Origin: Leptolyngbya sp. SIO4C5
GTDB lineage: Bacteria; Cyanobacteriota; Cyanobacteriia; Phormidesmidales; Phormidesmidaceae
Length of the DNA: 12,473 nucleotides
Reading direction: 5' to 3'
Assembly: GCA_010671965.1 (NCBI GenBank)
Contig: JAAHIC010000057.1
Location: forward strand, 1 to 12,473
Shown here: positions 6,366 through 12,473 of the stretch, piece by piece
Layout of the letters: the number at the start of each line of letters is the position of its first letter
Numbering within the stretch: position 1 is the stretch's first letter
The notes under the pieces: generated by a model
Seen by the model: only the letters and a program-made list of their open reading frames with translations
What the model was told of the DNA's origin: nothing
Database searches by the model: none
Position numbers and translations under genes: made by a program

Positions 6366-8441
6366 ATGTCTAACCGCTTAGCCCAGTCTCAGAGCCTCTA
6401 TCTGCGCAAACATGCTGACAACCCGGTTGACTGGTGGCCTTGGTGCGATCAGGCGCTTGCTTTGGCCGAGCAGGAAGACAGGCCTATTTTTTTGTCGATT
6501 GGCTACTCTAGCTGCCACTGGTGCACGGTGATGGAGGGGGAGGCATTTTCTGATCCGGCGATCGCCAGCTACCTAAACAGCCATTTTGTGCCCATCAAGG
6601 TAGATCGAGAGGAGCGCCCCGATATTGACAGTCTTTATATGCAGGCGCTGCAGCTGATGACCGGCCAGGGTGGCTGGCCGCTCAACGTATTTCTTTCCCC
6701 TGGCGATCGCGTTCCTTTTTATGGGGGGACTTATTTTCCAGCGGAGCCTAAGTACGGCAGACCTGGTTTTCTACAGGTGTTGCAAGCGCTGCACCAGTTT
6801 TATACCAGCCGTCAAGGGGAGGTAGAAACGGTCAAATCTCAAATTCTGGCGAACCTACAAGGCGCGGCCGGGGAGCTGCCCGCCGCCGCGCTTTCAGCGG
6901 GCCTCTTAAAATCTGGGCTAACAGCTAATGTGCGCCTGCTCAAACCCACACCGGGGAACAGCTTTCCCATGATTCCCCAAGCGCTGGCAGCCCTGCGCTA
7001 TGCCCGGTTTGAAACCAGCGCAACCCCCGAAAATGCCTATCAGCTCTGCTATCAGCGTGGCTTGGATTTGGCCCTGGGAGGAATTTATGACCATGTCGCT
7101 GGCGGTTTTCATCGCTACACCGTTGACCCTACTTGGACAGTGCCCCACTTCGAGAAAATGCTCTATGACAACGGCCAAATCGTAGAGTATTTGGCTGAGC
7201 TGTGGAGTGCAGGTGTCGAAGAACCTGCCTTTGAACGGGCGATCGCCGGGACAGTACAGTGGCTACAGCGAGAAATGATGGCCCCAGCAGGCTATTTCTA
7301 CGCAGCCCAAGACGCAGATAGTTTCATTCATGCTGAGGCGATCGAACCGGAAGAAGGTGCATTTTATATTTGGCGCTATGACGAGCTGCAGGCGTTGCTG
7401 AGCGAGCCGGAGCTGCAGCAGCTCACTGAACAATTCACAGTTTCTGAAGCGGGCAATTTTGAAGGAGCTAACGTGCTCCAGCGGCAGCAGCCGGGCGAGC
7501 TGAGTCAGGCAGTTATCAGCGCCTTGACTAAGTTGTTTACTTACCGCTACGGCACCCCTCCCACCGAGCTAAAAACCTTCCTCAGCGCGCAGGACAATCA
7601 AGCGGCTAAATCAACCCACTGGCCCGGCCGCATTCCCCCCGTTACCGATACCAAAATGATTGTGGCCTGGAACAGCCTCATGATTTCTGGATTAGCTAAA
7701 GCGGCAGCAGTCTTCAACCAGCAAGCCTATCTAGAGCTGGCCGGTCAGGTGGCTCAGTTTATCTTGACTCACCAGTGGCAAGGAGATAGACTCCATCGCC
7801 TGAACTATGGAGCCGCCCCTGTCCTCCCGGCTCAAGCAGAGGACTATGCCTGTTTAGTTAAAGCGCTCTTAGATATTCAGCAGGCGCAGATCGGCTTTGA
7901 CGACTGCCTAACTGAGACTGATTGGCTGGCAGCAGCGGCCAAAGTGCAAGCTGAGTTTGACCAAAATTTTTGGGATGAAAAGCTGGGCGGCTATCAGAAC
8001 ACCGCTGAAGATGCCAGTGAAAATTTGCTAGTGCGAGAGCGTACCTATCAGGACAGTGCCATACCAGCCGCCAACGGCGTGGCGGTGAGCAATCTAATTC
8101 GTTTGGCTCTACTCAGCGAAGACTTGTCTTACCTCGATCGCGCCGAACAGAGTTTACAAGCCTTCAGTACCGCGATCGCCAAAGCCCCCCGCGCCTGCCC
8201 TAGTCTGCTCACTGGGTTAGACAGCTATTATCACCATACTCTCGTGCGCTCGGATGTTCAGGTACTGCGATCGCTGCTGCCAGAATATTGGCCCACCAGC
8301 GTCTATAAGCTGGAAAAGTCTCTACCTGCCGGTAGCGTTGGGCTAGTCTGTCAGGGACTGACCTGTCAAGCTCCGGCTACTAGCCAAACGGAACTCAGAC
8401 AGCAGTTGGCTGAGAGTATTCTACGGTTAGCTGAAGAGTGA
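6366..8441 (+). CDS. YyaL/SSP411-family thioredoxin-domain protein (DUF255), complete
   Basis: This 691-residue protein matches the usual size and order of the YyaL/SPATA20 family: an N-terminal thioredoxin-like domain (about 1-165) joined to an (alpha/alpha)6-barrel domain like that of N-acylglucosamine 2-epimerases. The N-terminus NRLAQSQSLYLRKHADNPVDWWPW is close to the family pattern, with the CxxC motif C50-H-W-C53 in GYSSCHWC. GGWPLNVFLSP and GGTYFP follow, then VAGGFHRYTVDPTWTVPHFEKMLYDN, AAQDADS, and a C-terminal VCQGLTCQAP. Its exact biochemical role is unsettled, and a redox or carbohydrate-linked function is only inferred from the folds. The ATG at 6366 places the conserved N-terminus correctly, although no Shine-Dalgarno is visible. 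The gene stands alone, with the divergent SLH gene upstream and the convergent acyltransferase gene downstream. No frameshift or loss of key residues is seen. Confidence 0.93.
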   Translation: MSNRLAQSQSLYLRKHADNPVDWWPWCDQALALAEQEDRPIFLSIGYSSCHWCTVMEGEAFSDPAIASYLNSHFVPIKVDREERPDIDSLYMQALQLMTGQGGWPLNVFLSPGDRVPFYGGTYFPAEPKYGRPGFLQVLQALHQFYTSRQGEVETVKSQILANLQGAAGELPAAALSAGLLKSGLTANVRLLKPTPGNSFPMIPQALAALRYARFETSATPENAYQLCYQRGLDLALGGIYDHVAGGFHRYTVDPTWTVPHFEKMLYDNGQIVEYLAELWSAGVEEPAFERAIAGTVQWLQREMMAPAGYFYAAQDADSFIHAEAIEPEEGAFYIWRYDELQALLSEPELQQLTEQFTVSEAGNFEGANVLQRQQPGELSQAVISALTKLFTYRYGTPPTELKTFLSAQDNQAAKSTHWPGRIPPVTDTKMIVAWNSLMISGLAKAAAVFNQQAYLELAGQVAQFILTHQWQGDRLHRLNYGAAPVLPAQAEDYACLVKALLDIQQAQIGFDDCLTETDWLAAAAKVQAEFDQNFWDEKLGGYQNTAEDASENLLVRERTYQDSAIPAANGVAVSNLIRLALLSEDLSYLDRAEQSLQAFSTAIAKAPRACPSLLTGLDSYYHHTLVRSDVQVLRSLLPEYWPTSVYKLEKSLPAGSVGLVCQGLTCQAPATSQTELRQQLAESILRLAEE

Positions 8442-8454
8442 GGCATTGGGACAC

Positions 8455-8466
8455 TGGCGATCGCCA
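8455..8466. repeat. HIP1-centred 12-bp palindrome between convergent genes
   Basis: TGGCGATCGCCA is a perfect 12-bp palindrome containing the HIP1 octamer, 14 bases past the stop of the YyaL-like gene. It could form a short hairpin, but no T-run follows on either strand, so I do not call it a rho-independent terminator. The rest of the gap (8442-8533) shows nothing else. Confidence 0.6.
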
Positions 8467-8533
8467 ATGTTAGCCATAATGACTGTTAAGAGCAAAGCGT
8501 TAGGCTTGAGCACAGGGTGGCCTACGATAACGG

Positions 8534-9940
8534 CTAAGGAATCATCCCCTCTAAAGCAACTCGCAGCTCTTCCGTCAGGTCAGCGACAGCGCGGCGGGCA
8601 GCGCGGGAATTGCCCTGGTAGTTGGGCCAGCGATCGCTCACCGAAATGGGTTCACCAATAGTCATCTGCACCCAGCGATCGCCTAGACGTGGCCGCTGCG
8701 GCAGCTTATCGCCCCGCACCCGCGCCAGCACGTCAAACAGCAGCAGCGCTGTTTCAGCCAGCCGCTCAAAGGAAGGCTTTTGGGTGACGTACTCACTGTT
8801 GATTGCCACCACGCTTTCAACCAGACGCATGTGCAGCAGGCGCAGGCTAGCCTCCTCTGCGACCCAGTCCGCAAGTCCCTGTTCCAGCTTAGAAAGGGCC
8901 TGCAAATCGGTGATATCTTCTCGGTAGATATGCATCCAGCCAACTTCTTCTAAGCGACGGCAGCGATCCACCTGGTTGCCACGAGGCCGAATATTGAAAT
9001 AGGTTTCAGCTACTTGCAGAGCCGTCTCGCGTAGAACATCTAGGCGGGCGGCTAGGCGCTCCGGCAGCGCGGCAGACTCTGACAAAGCTGGTACAGGTAA
9101 TACCTGGTGGTAGAAGCGACTGTAGAACTGCTCTAGCTGCGTCAGCAAATGCTCCCCTAAACGCAAAAGACGCTGGTAGCAGCGATCGCTACTGTCCGTT
9201 CCCATAACTGTCGTTTCAGCAGGCAGGCCGCTATCGGTTTCGAGCTGAGCTAGGAGCTGTCCTAACCGCTGCCAATCAGCCTGCTCGTAATAGTATTGAA
9301 TACCAATGGGCACCACTACGACCGCTTCAGGTCGATTGGCCTTTTGCAAATCCTCCACGCACCAAAAGCCAAGCTGAGCCACGCCCGGCTCCAGCGGCCC
9401 CAACTGCTCGCTATGGCCGTTGGTAGCCCCCTCCGGGGCTACCACCATCGGCGATCGCCCTTCCGCCATCAGCTTGCGGGCTGCTCGCAGTCCTGTCCAG
9501 TCAGGCCGTCTACCCCGGTGAATAGGCACACCGCCCAACCGTGAAAGCAGCCAGCCCAGCCAGTCTCCGCCCCAAATCGTCATGCCGCGCTCGTAGACAA
9601 AATGGGTGTGGAGAGGCTGCTGTAAAGAGACACCTTGCTGCCGCGCTGCCTTGGGCACAGCACGAGAGAGCAAATGAAGGCCGCAGAGCGGATCATCTAC
9701 CTCCACATGGCGGCAGGCCATCAAAAAGCGGATCTTACCGGCCTGAAACTGCTGATATAGCTCAACTAGCGTTTCGATGTGCTCAACCTCGACCCGCGAA
9801 ATTCCCGCTGGTAGCCAAGGGCGCAGCCGCAACCGCATCACGACCGGCAAAACCCAGTAGACCGCTTTTAAGATCCAAGGGTTGAAATTGGGCGCAATAA
9901 ACTGCAGCTTCGGCTGAACCTGGCGAATGGATTGTGGCAA
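8534..9940 (-). CDS. PlsC-like 1-acyl-glycerol-3-phosphate acyltransferase family protein
   Basis: This is a 468-residue member of the PlsC/LPLAT acyltransferase superfamily, whose enzymes move an acyl chain onto lysophosphatidic acid or a related lysolipid at the membrane. The catalytic HX4D box is H78-V-E-V-D-D83, block II is VPIHRGRRPD (138-147), and block III is APEGATNG (168-175), in place of the commoner FPEGTRS. VVVPIGIQYYY follows as block IV. A hydrophobic or amphipathic stretch at about 21-43 probably holds it on the membrane. It is much longer than the roughly 240-residue classic PlsC, with about 230 extra C-terminal residues, as in a long acyltransferase class I recall from cyanobacteria. 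Acyl acceptor and donor cannot be read. The start is a TTG (9940) with GGAG seven bases upstream. It lies 26 bases after the DUF4336 gene, which suggests co-transcription. The HX4D box reads HVEVDD, not the more usual NHxSxxD. Confidence 0.85.
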   Translation of the reverse strand: MPQSIRQVQPKLQFIAPNFNPWILKAVYWVLPVVMRLRLRPWLPAGISRVEVEHIETLVELYQQFQAGKIRFLMACRHVEVDDPLCGLHLLSRAVPKAARQQGVSLQQPLHTHFVYERGMTIWGGDWLGWLLSRLGGVPIHRGRRPDWTGLRAARKLMAEGRSPMVVAPEGATNGHSEQLGPLEPGVAQLGFWCVEDLQKANRPEAVVVVPIGIQYYYEQADWQRLGQLLAQLETDSGLPAETTVMGTDSSDRCYQRLLRLGEHLLTQLEQFYSRFYHQVLPVPALSESAALPERLAARLDVLRETALQVAETYFNIRPRGNQVDRCRRLEEVGWMHIYREDITDLQALSKLEQGLADWVAEEASLRLLHMRLVESVVAINSEYVTQKPSFERLAETALLLFDVLARVRGDKLPQRPRLGDRWVQMTIGEPISVSDRWPNYQGNSRAARRAVADLTEELRVALEGMIP

Positions 9941-9947
9941 GCTAAGT

Positions 9948-9951
9948 CTCC
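9948..9951 (-). promoter_or_regulatory. Shine-Dalgarno that fixes the TTG start of the acyltransferase
   Basis: On the minus strand GGAG is followed by seven bases and then TTG at 9940-9938, in frame with the acyltransferase. The spacing is ideal, which supports the TTG initiator. Confidence 0.65.
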
Positions 9952-9966
9952 GTGCAAACTAGGAAT

Positions 9967-11169
9967 TTAGGGCCAGTTGACTTCAGCCGGAGGGGTCAGG
10001 CCGGTCTGGTTGAGCCGCTGATCGAGCTGGCGAATCACGGCAAAATCTACCTCTGGAAGAAAAGCATTATCGGAAGTTGCGGCGGCAGCTGGCTTTTCTA
10101 AAAATTCAAAGGCGCGGCGAAATTCAGCCGGACTCGCGGCAATAGGACAATCAAGGTGACAGGGAATTACGCGCTGAAATGGCCACTGGGCGATCGCATC
10201 TGCCCAGCCCAGAACGGCCTGCGGCCCACGGTTAAAAATCAGCCCTTGCAAAATCGGGGCGACAAATAGCCGTCCCTGGCCGCGCAGCTTTTCAAAACAT
10301 TGAGGCCAGTCAGCCTGCCAGCGAAAAGGATACAGGCCAAAGTAGGCTTTTTTGGAGCGATTGGGCGCTTTAAAGGCATTTTGGAGGGTTTTGCCTAGAC
10401 CCACTACGCTTAAAACGCTGGGCCGAAAATAAAAAGTGAACAGCGCGATTCGATGCCAGCCTTTAATCCGGTTGGCGGGGGTATCCGCGATCGCTTCATG
10501 GGCATCGTCGCGGGCATGAAACAGTAGGGGATAGGGATCCGCCTGCAAAATGGCGGGCGGATCGTGGGGAATCGACATCACAGCATCAGTGACCAAGAGT
10601 GTCTGCGATCGCCGATGAAAAAAAGCCGCCTCAGCATAGGGACCTAAATTGAGGTTGATTGGCCCTAGCAGAGCGTAGTCAAATTCGTCAGCAAAAGGAG
10701 ATTGGGCGCTATCTGATGGCAGAAACGTGGTGCGGCTGAGGGGAAAACCGAGCCAGTTGAGCGGCAAGTTCAGCGGAAAGCTCCACTGATTCGGCGCCAC
10801 AAAAACCTGTGCCTGCGGAAAGCGGCGGGCAAACGGCCCTACAAAGACCTTGTGTTCGATCGCAGAAACGGTTGGCAGAATAATGTACTTTACCTGACCA
10901 TAGGTGGCTTCTAGCTCGCGCATCAGGCTGACGCACTCCTGCGTGGGTGCTACTGGCGCATAGACTAGCAAACCGCCTGCCTCCAGCCGTACTACCGTCA
11001 TGCGGATGGGCACCGCCACGTAGAAGATGCCCTGGCACTGGTCAAACGTCCAAATGGTTTCTTTGACCACCTCCTGGCGCAGAGTCCGTCGCTTGCCGTA
11101 GGGATAAAGCGGCACGGCTGGCCAAAAAGGCCAGGATCGACTTGCTGATGACTGTAACTGCGCTGCCAA
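9967..11169 (-). CDS. DUF4336 protein, metallo-beta-lactamase-like fold likely
   Basis: I recognise this 400-residue protein as DUF4336, a family found in cyanobacteria and photosynthetic eukaryotes, from its N-terminus (WPFWPAVPLYPYGKRRTLR, then IWTFDQCQGIFYVAVPIRMTVVRL). Features recalling a metallo-beta-lactamase fold are SAIEHKVFVGPFARRFPQAQVFVAP with H106, HRRSQTLLVTDAV with H185 and D195, and VIPCHLDCPI with H338. The classic HxHxDH metal motif is not intact, so metal binding and hydrolase activity are uncertain. There is no signal peptide or clear membrane helix, and its function is unknown. The TTG at 11169 is four bases after a strong AGGAGG. The conserved WPFWP segment begins at residue 13, so a later start such as the GTG at residue 19 would cut it. 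It lies 85 bases after the amidase and 26 before the acyltransferase, all on one strand, a likely operon. Confidence 0.82.
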   Translation of the reverse strand: MAAQLQSSASRSWPFWPAVPLYPYGKRRTLRQEVVKETIWTFDQCQGIFYVAVPIRMTVVRLEAGGLLVYAPVAPTQECVSLMRELEATYGQVKYIILPTVSAIEHKVFVGPFARRFPQAQVFVAPNQWSFPLNLPLNWLGFPLSRTTFLPSDSAQSPFADEFDYALLGPINLNLGPYAEAAFFHRRSQTLLVTDAVMSIPHDPPAILQADPYPLLFHARDDAHEAIADTPANRIKGWHRIALFTFYFRPSVLSVVGLGKTLQNAFKAPNRSKKAYFGLYPFRWQADWPQCFEKLRGQGRLFVAPILQGLIFNRGPQAVLGWADAIAQWPFQRVIPCHLDCPIAASPAEFRRAFEFLEKPAAAATSDNAFLPEVDFAVIRQLDQRLNQTGLTPPAEVNWP

Positions 11170-11173
11170 ACCG

Positions 11174-11179
11174 CCTCCT
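11174..11179 (-). promoter_or_regulatory. Strong Shine-Dalgarno before the TTG start of the DUF4336 gene
   Basis: AGGAGG on the minus strand ends four bases before TTG (11169-11167). The motif is the full consensus, though the spacing is short. No ATG or GTG lies in a comparable position, so the TTG is the best initiator. Confidence 0.6.
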
Positions 11180-11254
11180 AGGCGTTATCCCAAATCCTGT
11201 ACCAGAAGCCTATTGTAGGCTAACGGTAAAGATAACCACAAATTAGGCCAACCA

Positions 11255-12133
11255 TTAGCTACGACCGGCATAGCGATGCAGCAGACTATAGAAGAGTTGG
11301 GAGTTGAAGCTACGCGGATCAATGCGGTTGCCGGAGCGATCAACGGCGCGATGGGTGGTAATGCGACTATCGGGAATGCTGCTGCGGGCAATCAGCCAGG
11401 CTAAAGACTCATACTGAGCCTGGGTATAACCACTGTGGGTCTGACCGTTACCGCGTCCGTCTGCTGGGGTTTCCAAGGAAATATGGTAAGCAAAATTGTT
11501 GACTGAGGCCGGAAAGTCCGGATTCGTTAGCACCGCTTCCGGACCATTAGGGCCGTTGAAGACAGAGTTGCCCGCTCCAAAAGCGCGTTTTTCAGGGGGG
11601 ACAATATAGATGACGGTGCCGTCGCGATCGATCAGAGTATGGTAGCTGACCTGATCTTCATCTCTGGGGTGGGGGGTTTGAAACAGATTGATGGCGCTGC
11701 GAGCTGAGCCAACTGTTTCATGAATGACTGCAATAAAATCGTTGTAGGCTGGACGACCATAGGCATCAGTGGCATAGCGATCGCCATAATTGGTCGGATC
11801 TGCTAGCGCCATTTCTTCGCGGGGCTGATAGCTAGGGGCAGCCTGGGCGATCGCGGGGGGCGCTTCTACCGGCGTGGCAGCAGGGGCTGGCGCAGGCGTC
11901 TGACCGGCTTCTACAGGTATCTGACTGATTCCTAACTGTAAATCCAAGTCCTGACTCGCCTCGGTTTTAGCAGTCGGCTTTAGGGCTGCGTGGGCAGATT
12001 TTTCCATTAGCGGCAGTCCGGTGATCGTTTCTACAGGCTGCAGCCGATTAAACCCAGGCGATCGCACAATGCCGACTGTTGCAATACAGAAAACCAGCAG
12101 GCTCAAACCCCACACCCACAGTTGTCGTCTCAT
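11255..12133 (-). CDS. N-acetylmuramoyl-L-alanine amidase (Amidase_2/PGRP), membrane-anchored or secreted
   Basis: The enzyme cleaves the bond between N-acetylmuramic acid and L-alanine in peptidoglycan. Residues 1-23 (MRRQLWVWGLSLLVFCIATV onward) form a signal peptide or signal anchor, and 45-100 are a low-complexity Ala/Pro linker. The Amidase_2 domain covers about 128-288. Its probable zinc ligands are H138 in AVIHET, H261 in ITTHRAVD and D272 in IDPRSF, placed as in AmpD/AmiD. H165 (SYHTLIDRDGTVIYIV) and H217 (FAYHISLETP) lie in the usual strands. The first motif reads HET, not the common HHT. The protein should act in the periplasm, in wall remodelling or recycling. The ATG at 12133 has a weak AGG upstream. 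Its leader region, from 10 bases upstream of the ATG, is the left arm of the 97-bp inverted repeat, so any promoter is duplicated there. It is the first gene of the minus-strand trio. Confidence 0.88.
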   Translation of the reverse strand: MRRQLWVWGLSLLVFCIATVGIVRSPGFNRLQPVETITGLPLMEKSAHAALKPTAKTEASQDLDLQLGISQIPVEAGQTPAPAPAATPVEAPPAIAQAAPSYQPREEMALADPTNYGDRYATDAYGRPAYNDFIAVIHETVGSARSAINLFQTPHPRDEDQVSYHTLIDRDGTVIYIVPPEKRAFGAGNSVFNGPNGPEAVLTNPDFPASVNNFAYHISLETPADGRGNGQTHSGYTQAQYESLAWLIARSSIPDSRITTHRAVDRSGNRIDPRSFNSQLFYSLLHRYAGRS

Positions 12134-12157
12134 AGTGCCTTTGATTGAGTCGTAAAC

Positions 12158-12171
12158 TATAAAGCTTTATA
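12158..12171. promoter_or_regulatory. 14-bp AT-rich palindrome upstream of the amidase, possible -10 or operator
   Basis: TATAAAGCTTTATA is a perfect 14-bp palindrome about 25 bases upstream of the amidase ATG. It is bracketed by ATTGAGT (12144-12150) and its complement ACTCAAT (12172-12178), which could extend the fold. It contains TATAAA on both strands, so it could supply a -10 box, but I see no well-spaced -35 box. A mirror copy lies at 12445-12458. Confidence 0.35.
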
Positions 12172-12199
12172 ACTCAATTCTTGCTGACTCGGCATCTAC

Positions 12200-12211
12200 T
12201 GATCCGGATCA
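12200..12211. promoter_or_regulatory. 12-bp palindrome TGATCCGGATCA, possible operator
   Basis: This is a perfect 12-bp palindrome about 70 bases upstream of the amidase ATG, with a mirror copy at 12405-12416. The position suits a regulator site, but I do not recognise the motif as that of a known factor. Confidence 0.3.
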
Positions 12212-12242
12212 AGTTCTAATTTCGCTAGCCATATTAGCCCGC

Positions 12243-12413
12243 TCAGGAAGACCAGCGATCAAGCGCCCGTTTCCCGCCCCAGCGCACCACGATTTCATCA
12301 TCAAAGCTGTCGGCAAGCTGAATAACAGTCGTCACAGAATGCTTCAGCTCGTCGAGGTCGCAGGTTGACCCTAAAAGGCTAATATGGCTAGCGAAATTAG
12401 AACTTGATCCGGA
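12243..12413 (-). pseudogene. 3' fragment of an unidentified gene, fused to the repeat arm
   Basis: On the minus strand a frame runs open from just after a TGA (12416-12414) to a TGA at 12245-12243, 56 codons with no ATG, and its only GTG is internal. The part read from the 137-base spacer is protein-like: TCDLDELKHSVTTVIQLAD followed by SFDDEIVVRWGGKRALDRWSS and the stop, with an acidic then basic pattern typical of a folded C-terminus. The residues before it come from the right repeat arm and look random. I read this as the end of a real gene cut at the 12376/12377 junction. I do not recognise the family. Confidence 0.35.
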
Positions 12414-12473
12414 TCAGTAGATGCCGAGTCAGCAAGAATTGAGTTATAAAGCTTTATAGTTTACGACTCAATC
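12377..12473. repeat. Right arm of the perfect 97-bp inverted repeat
   Basis: This is the exact reverse complement of 12143-12239, reaching the last base of the window. Read rightwards it reproduces the amidase leader and would deliver a second amidase start just beyond the window if the symmetry continues. Between the arms lie 137 bases of unique sequence. No transposase or target-site duplication is visible. Confidence 0.95.

Larger units (their letters stand above)
12143..12239. repeat. Left arm of a perfect 97-bp inverted repeat (amidase upstream region)
   Basis: These 97 bases match the reverse complement of 12377-12473 without a mismatch. The inner boundary is sharp: the next base (12240, C) no longer pairs. 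The outer boundary is set only by the end of the window, so the true arm may be longer. The arm starts 10 bases upstream of the amidase ATG. Confidence 0.95.

Noticed and set aside
8442..8533. Terminator between convergent genes
   Set aside because: The HIP1 palindrome could fold, but no T-run follows on either strand.
8446..8661. 71-codon + strand frame after the YyaL-like gene
   Set aside because: Most of it overlaps the 3' end of the acyltransferase gene antisense, and its composition is not protein-like.
9541..9885. 114-codon open frame on the + strand
   Set aside because: It lies wholly inside the acyltransferase gene on the other strand, and the Arg/Pro/Ala-rich product is typical of an antisense shadow of GC-rich DNA.
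1..12473. CRISPR array or regularly spaced repeats
   Set aside because: The only recurring unit is HIP1. Its spacing is irregular, and most copies lie within codons of real genes.

Overview
The window looks like cyanobacterial DNA. The octamer GCGATCGC (HIP1), a highly iterated palindrome typical of many cyanobacterial genomes, occurs about 27 times by eye in 12.5 kb, in genes and between them. The proteins also fit: a HepA-like ABC exporter, a DUF4336 protein, a cyanobacterial-type long PlsC-like acyltransferase and a membrane-anchored SLH protein. I cannot name the genus.

Layout. Bases 1-4915 (+ strand) hold a cell-surface polysaccharide or glycolipid group: a 5'-truncated lipid/polysaccharide ABC exporter, a multi-spanning GT39/PMT-type glycosyltransferase, and a polyprenyl-phosphate sugar synthase (GT2) fused to a GtrA flippase-like domain. 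The GT2-GtrA protein could make and flip a polyprenyl-phosphate sugar that the GT39 enzyme then uses outside the membrane. Bases 4922-6037 (- strand, convergent with the GT2 gene) encode a protein with one membrane segment and three C-terminal SLH repeats. A 328-base divergent gap follows, and then a complete YyaL/SSP411-type thioredoxin-domain protein (6366-8441, +). Bases 8534-12133 (- strand) carry three genes in a row: an Amidase_2 N-acetylmuramoyl-L-alanine amidase, a DUF4336 protein and an acyltransferase. The last two appear to start at TTG codons, each with a visible Shine-Dalgarno.

Both ends of the window are odd. It opens with a perfect 12-bp inverted repeat (1-12/25-36) immediately before an exporter ORF that lacks its first 60 or so residues. 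It closes with a perfect 97-bp inverted repeat (12143-12239/12377-12473) whose inner end is the amidase upstream region, around a 137-bp spacer that carries a protein-like fragment. The simplest reading is that the window is a whole contig with fold-back (chimeric or assembly) joints at both ends. A genuine palindromic duplication or a foldback/MITE-like element is the exciting alternative for the right end.

The most distinctive biological observation is a tail on the ABC exporter that resembles a histidine-kinase dimerisation helix pair but has Tyr in place of the phospho-accepting His. I found no convincing new defence system, CRISPR array, tRNA, rRNA or transposase gene.
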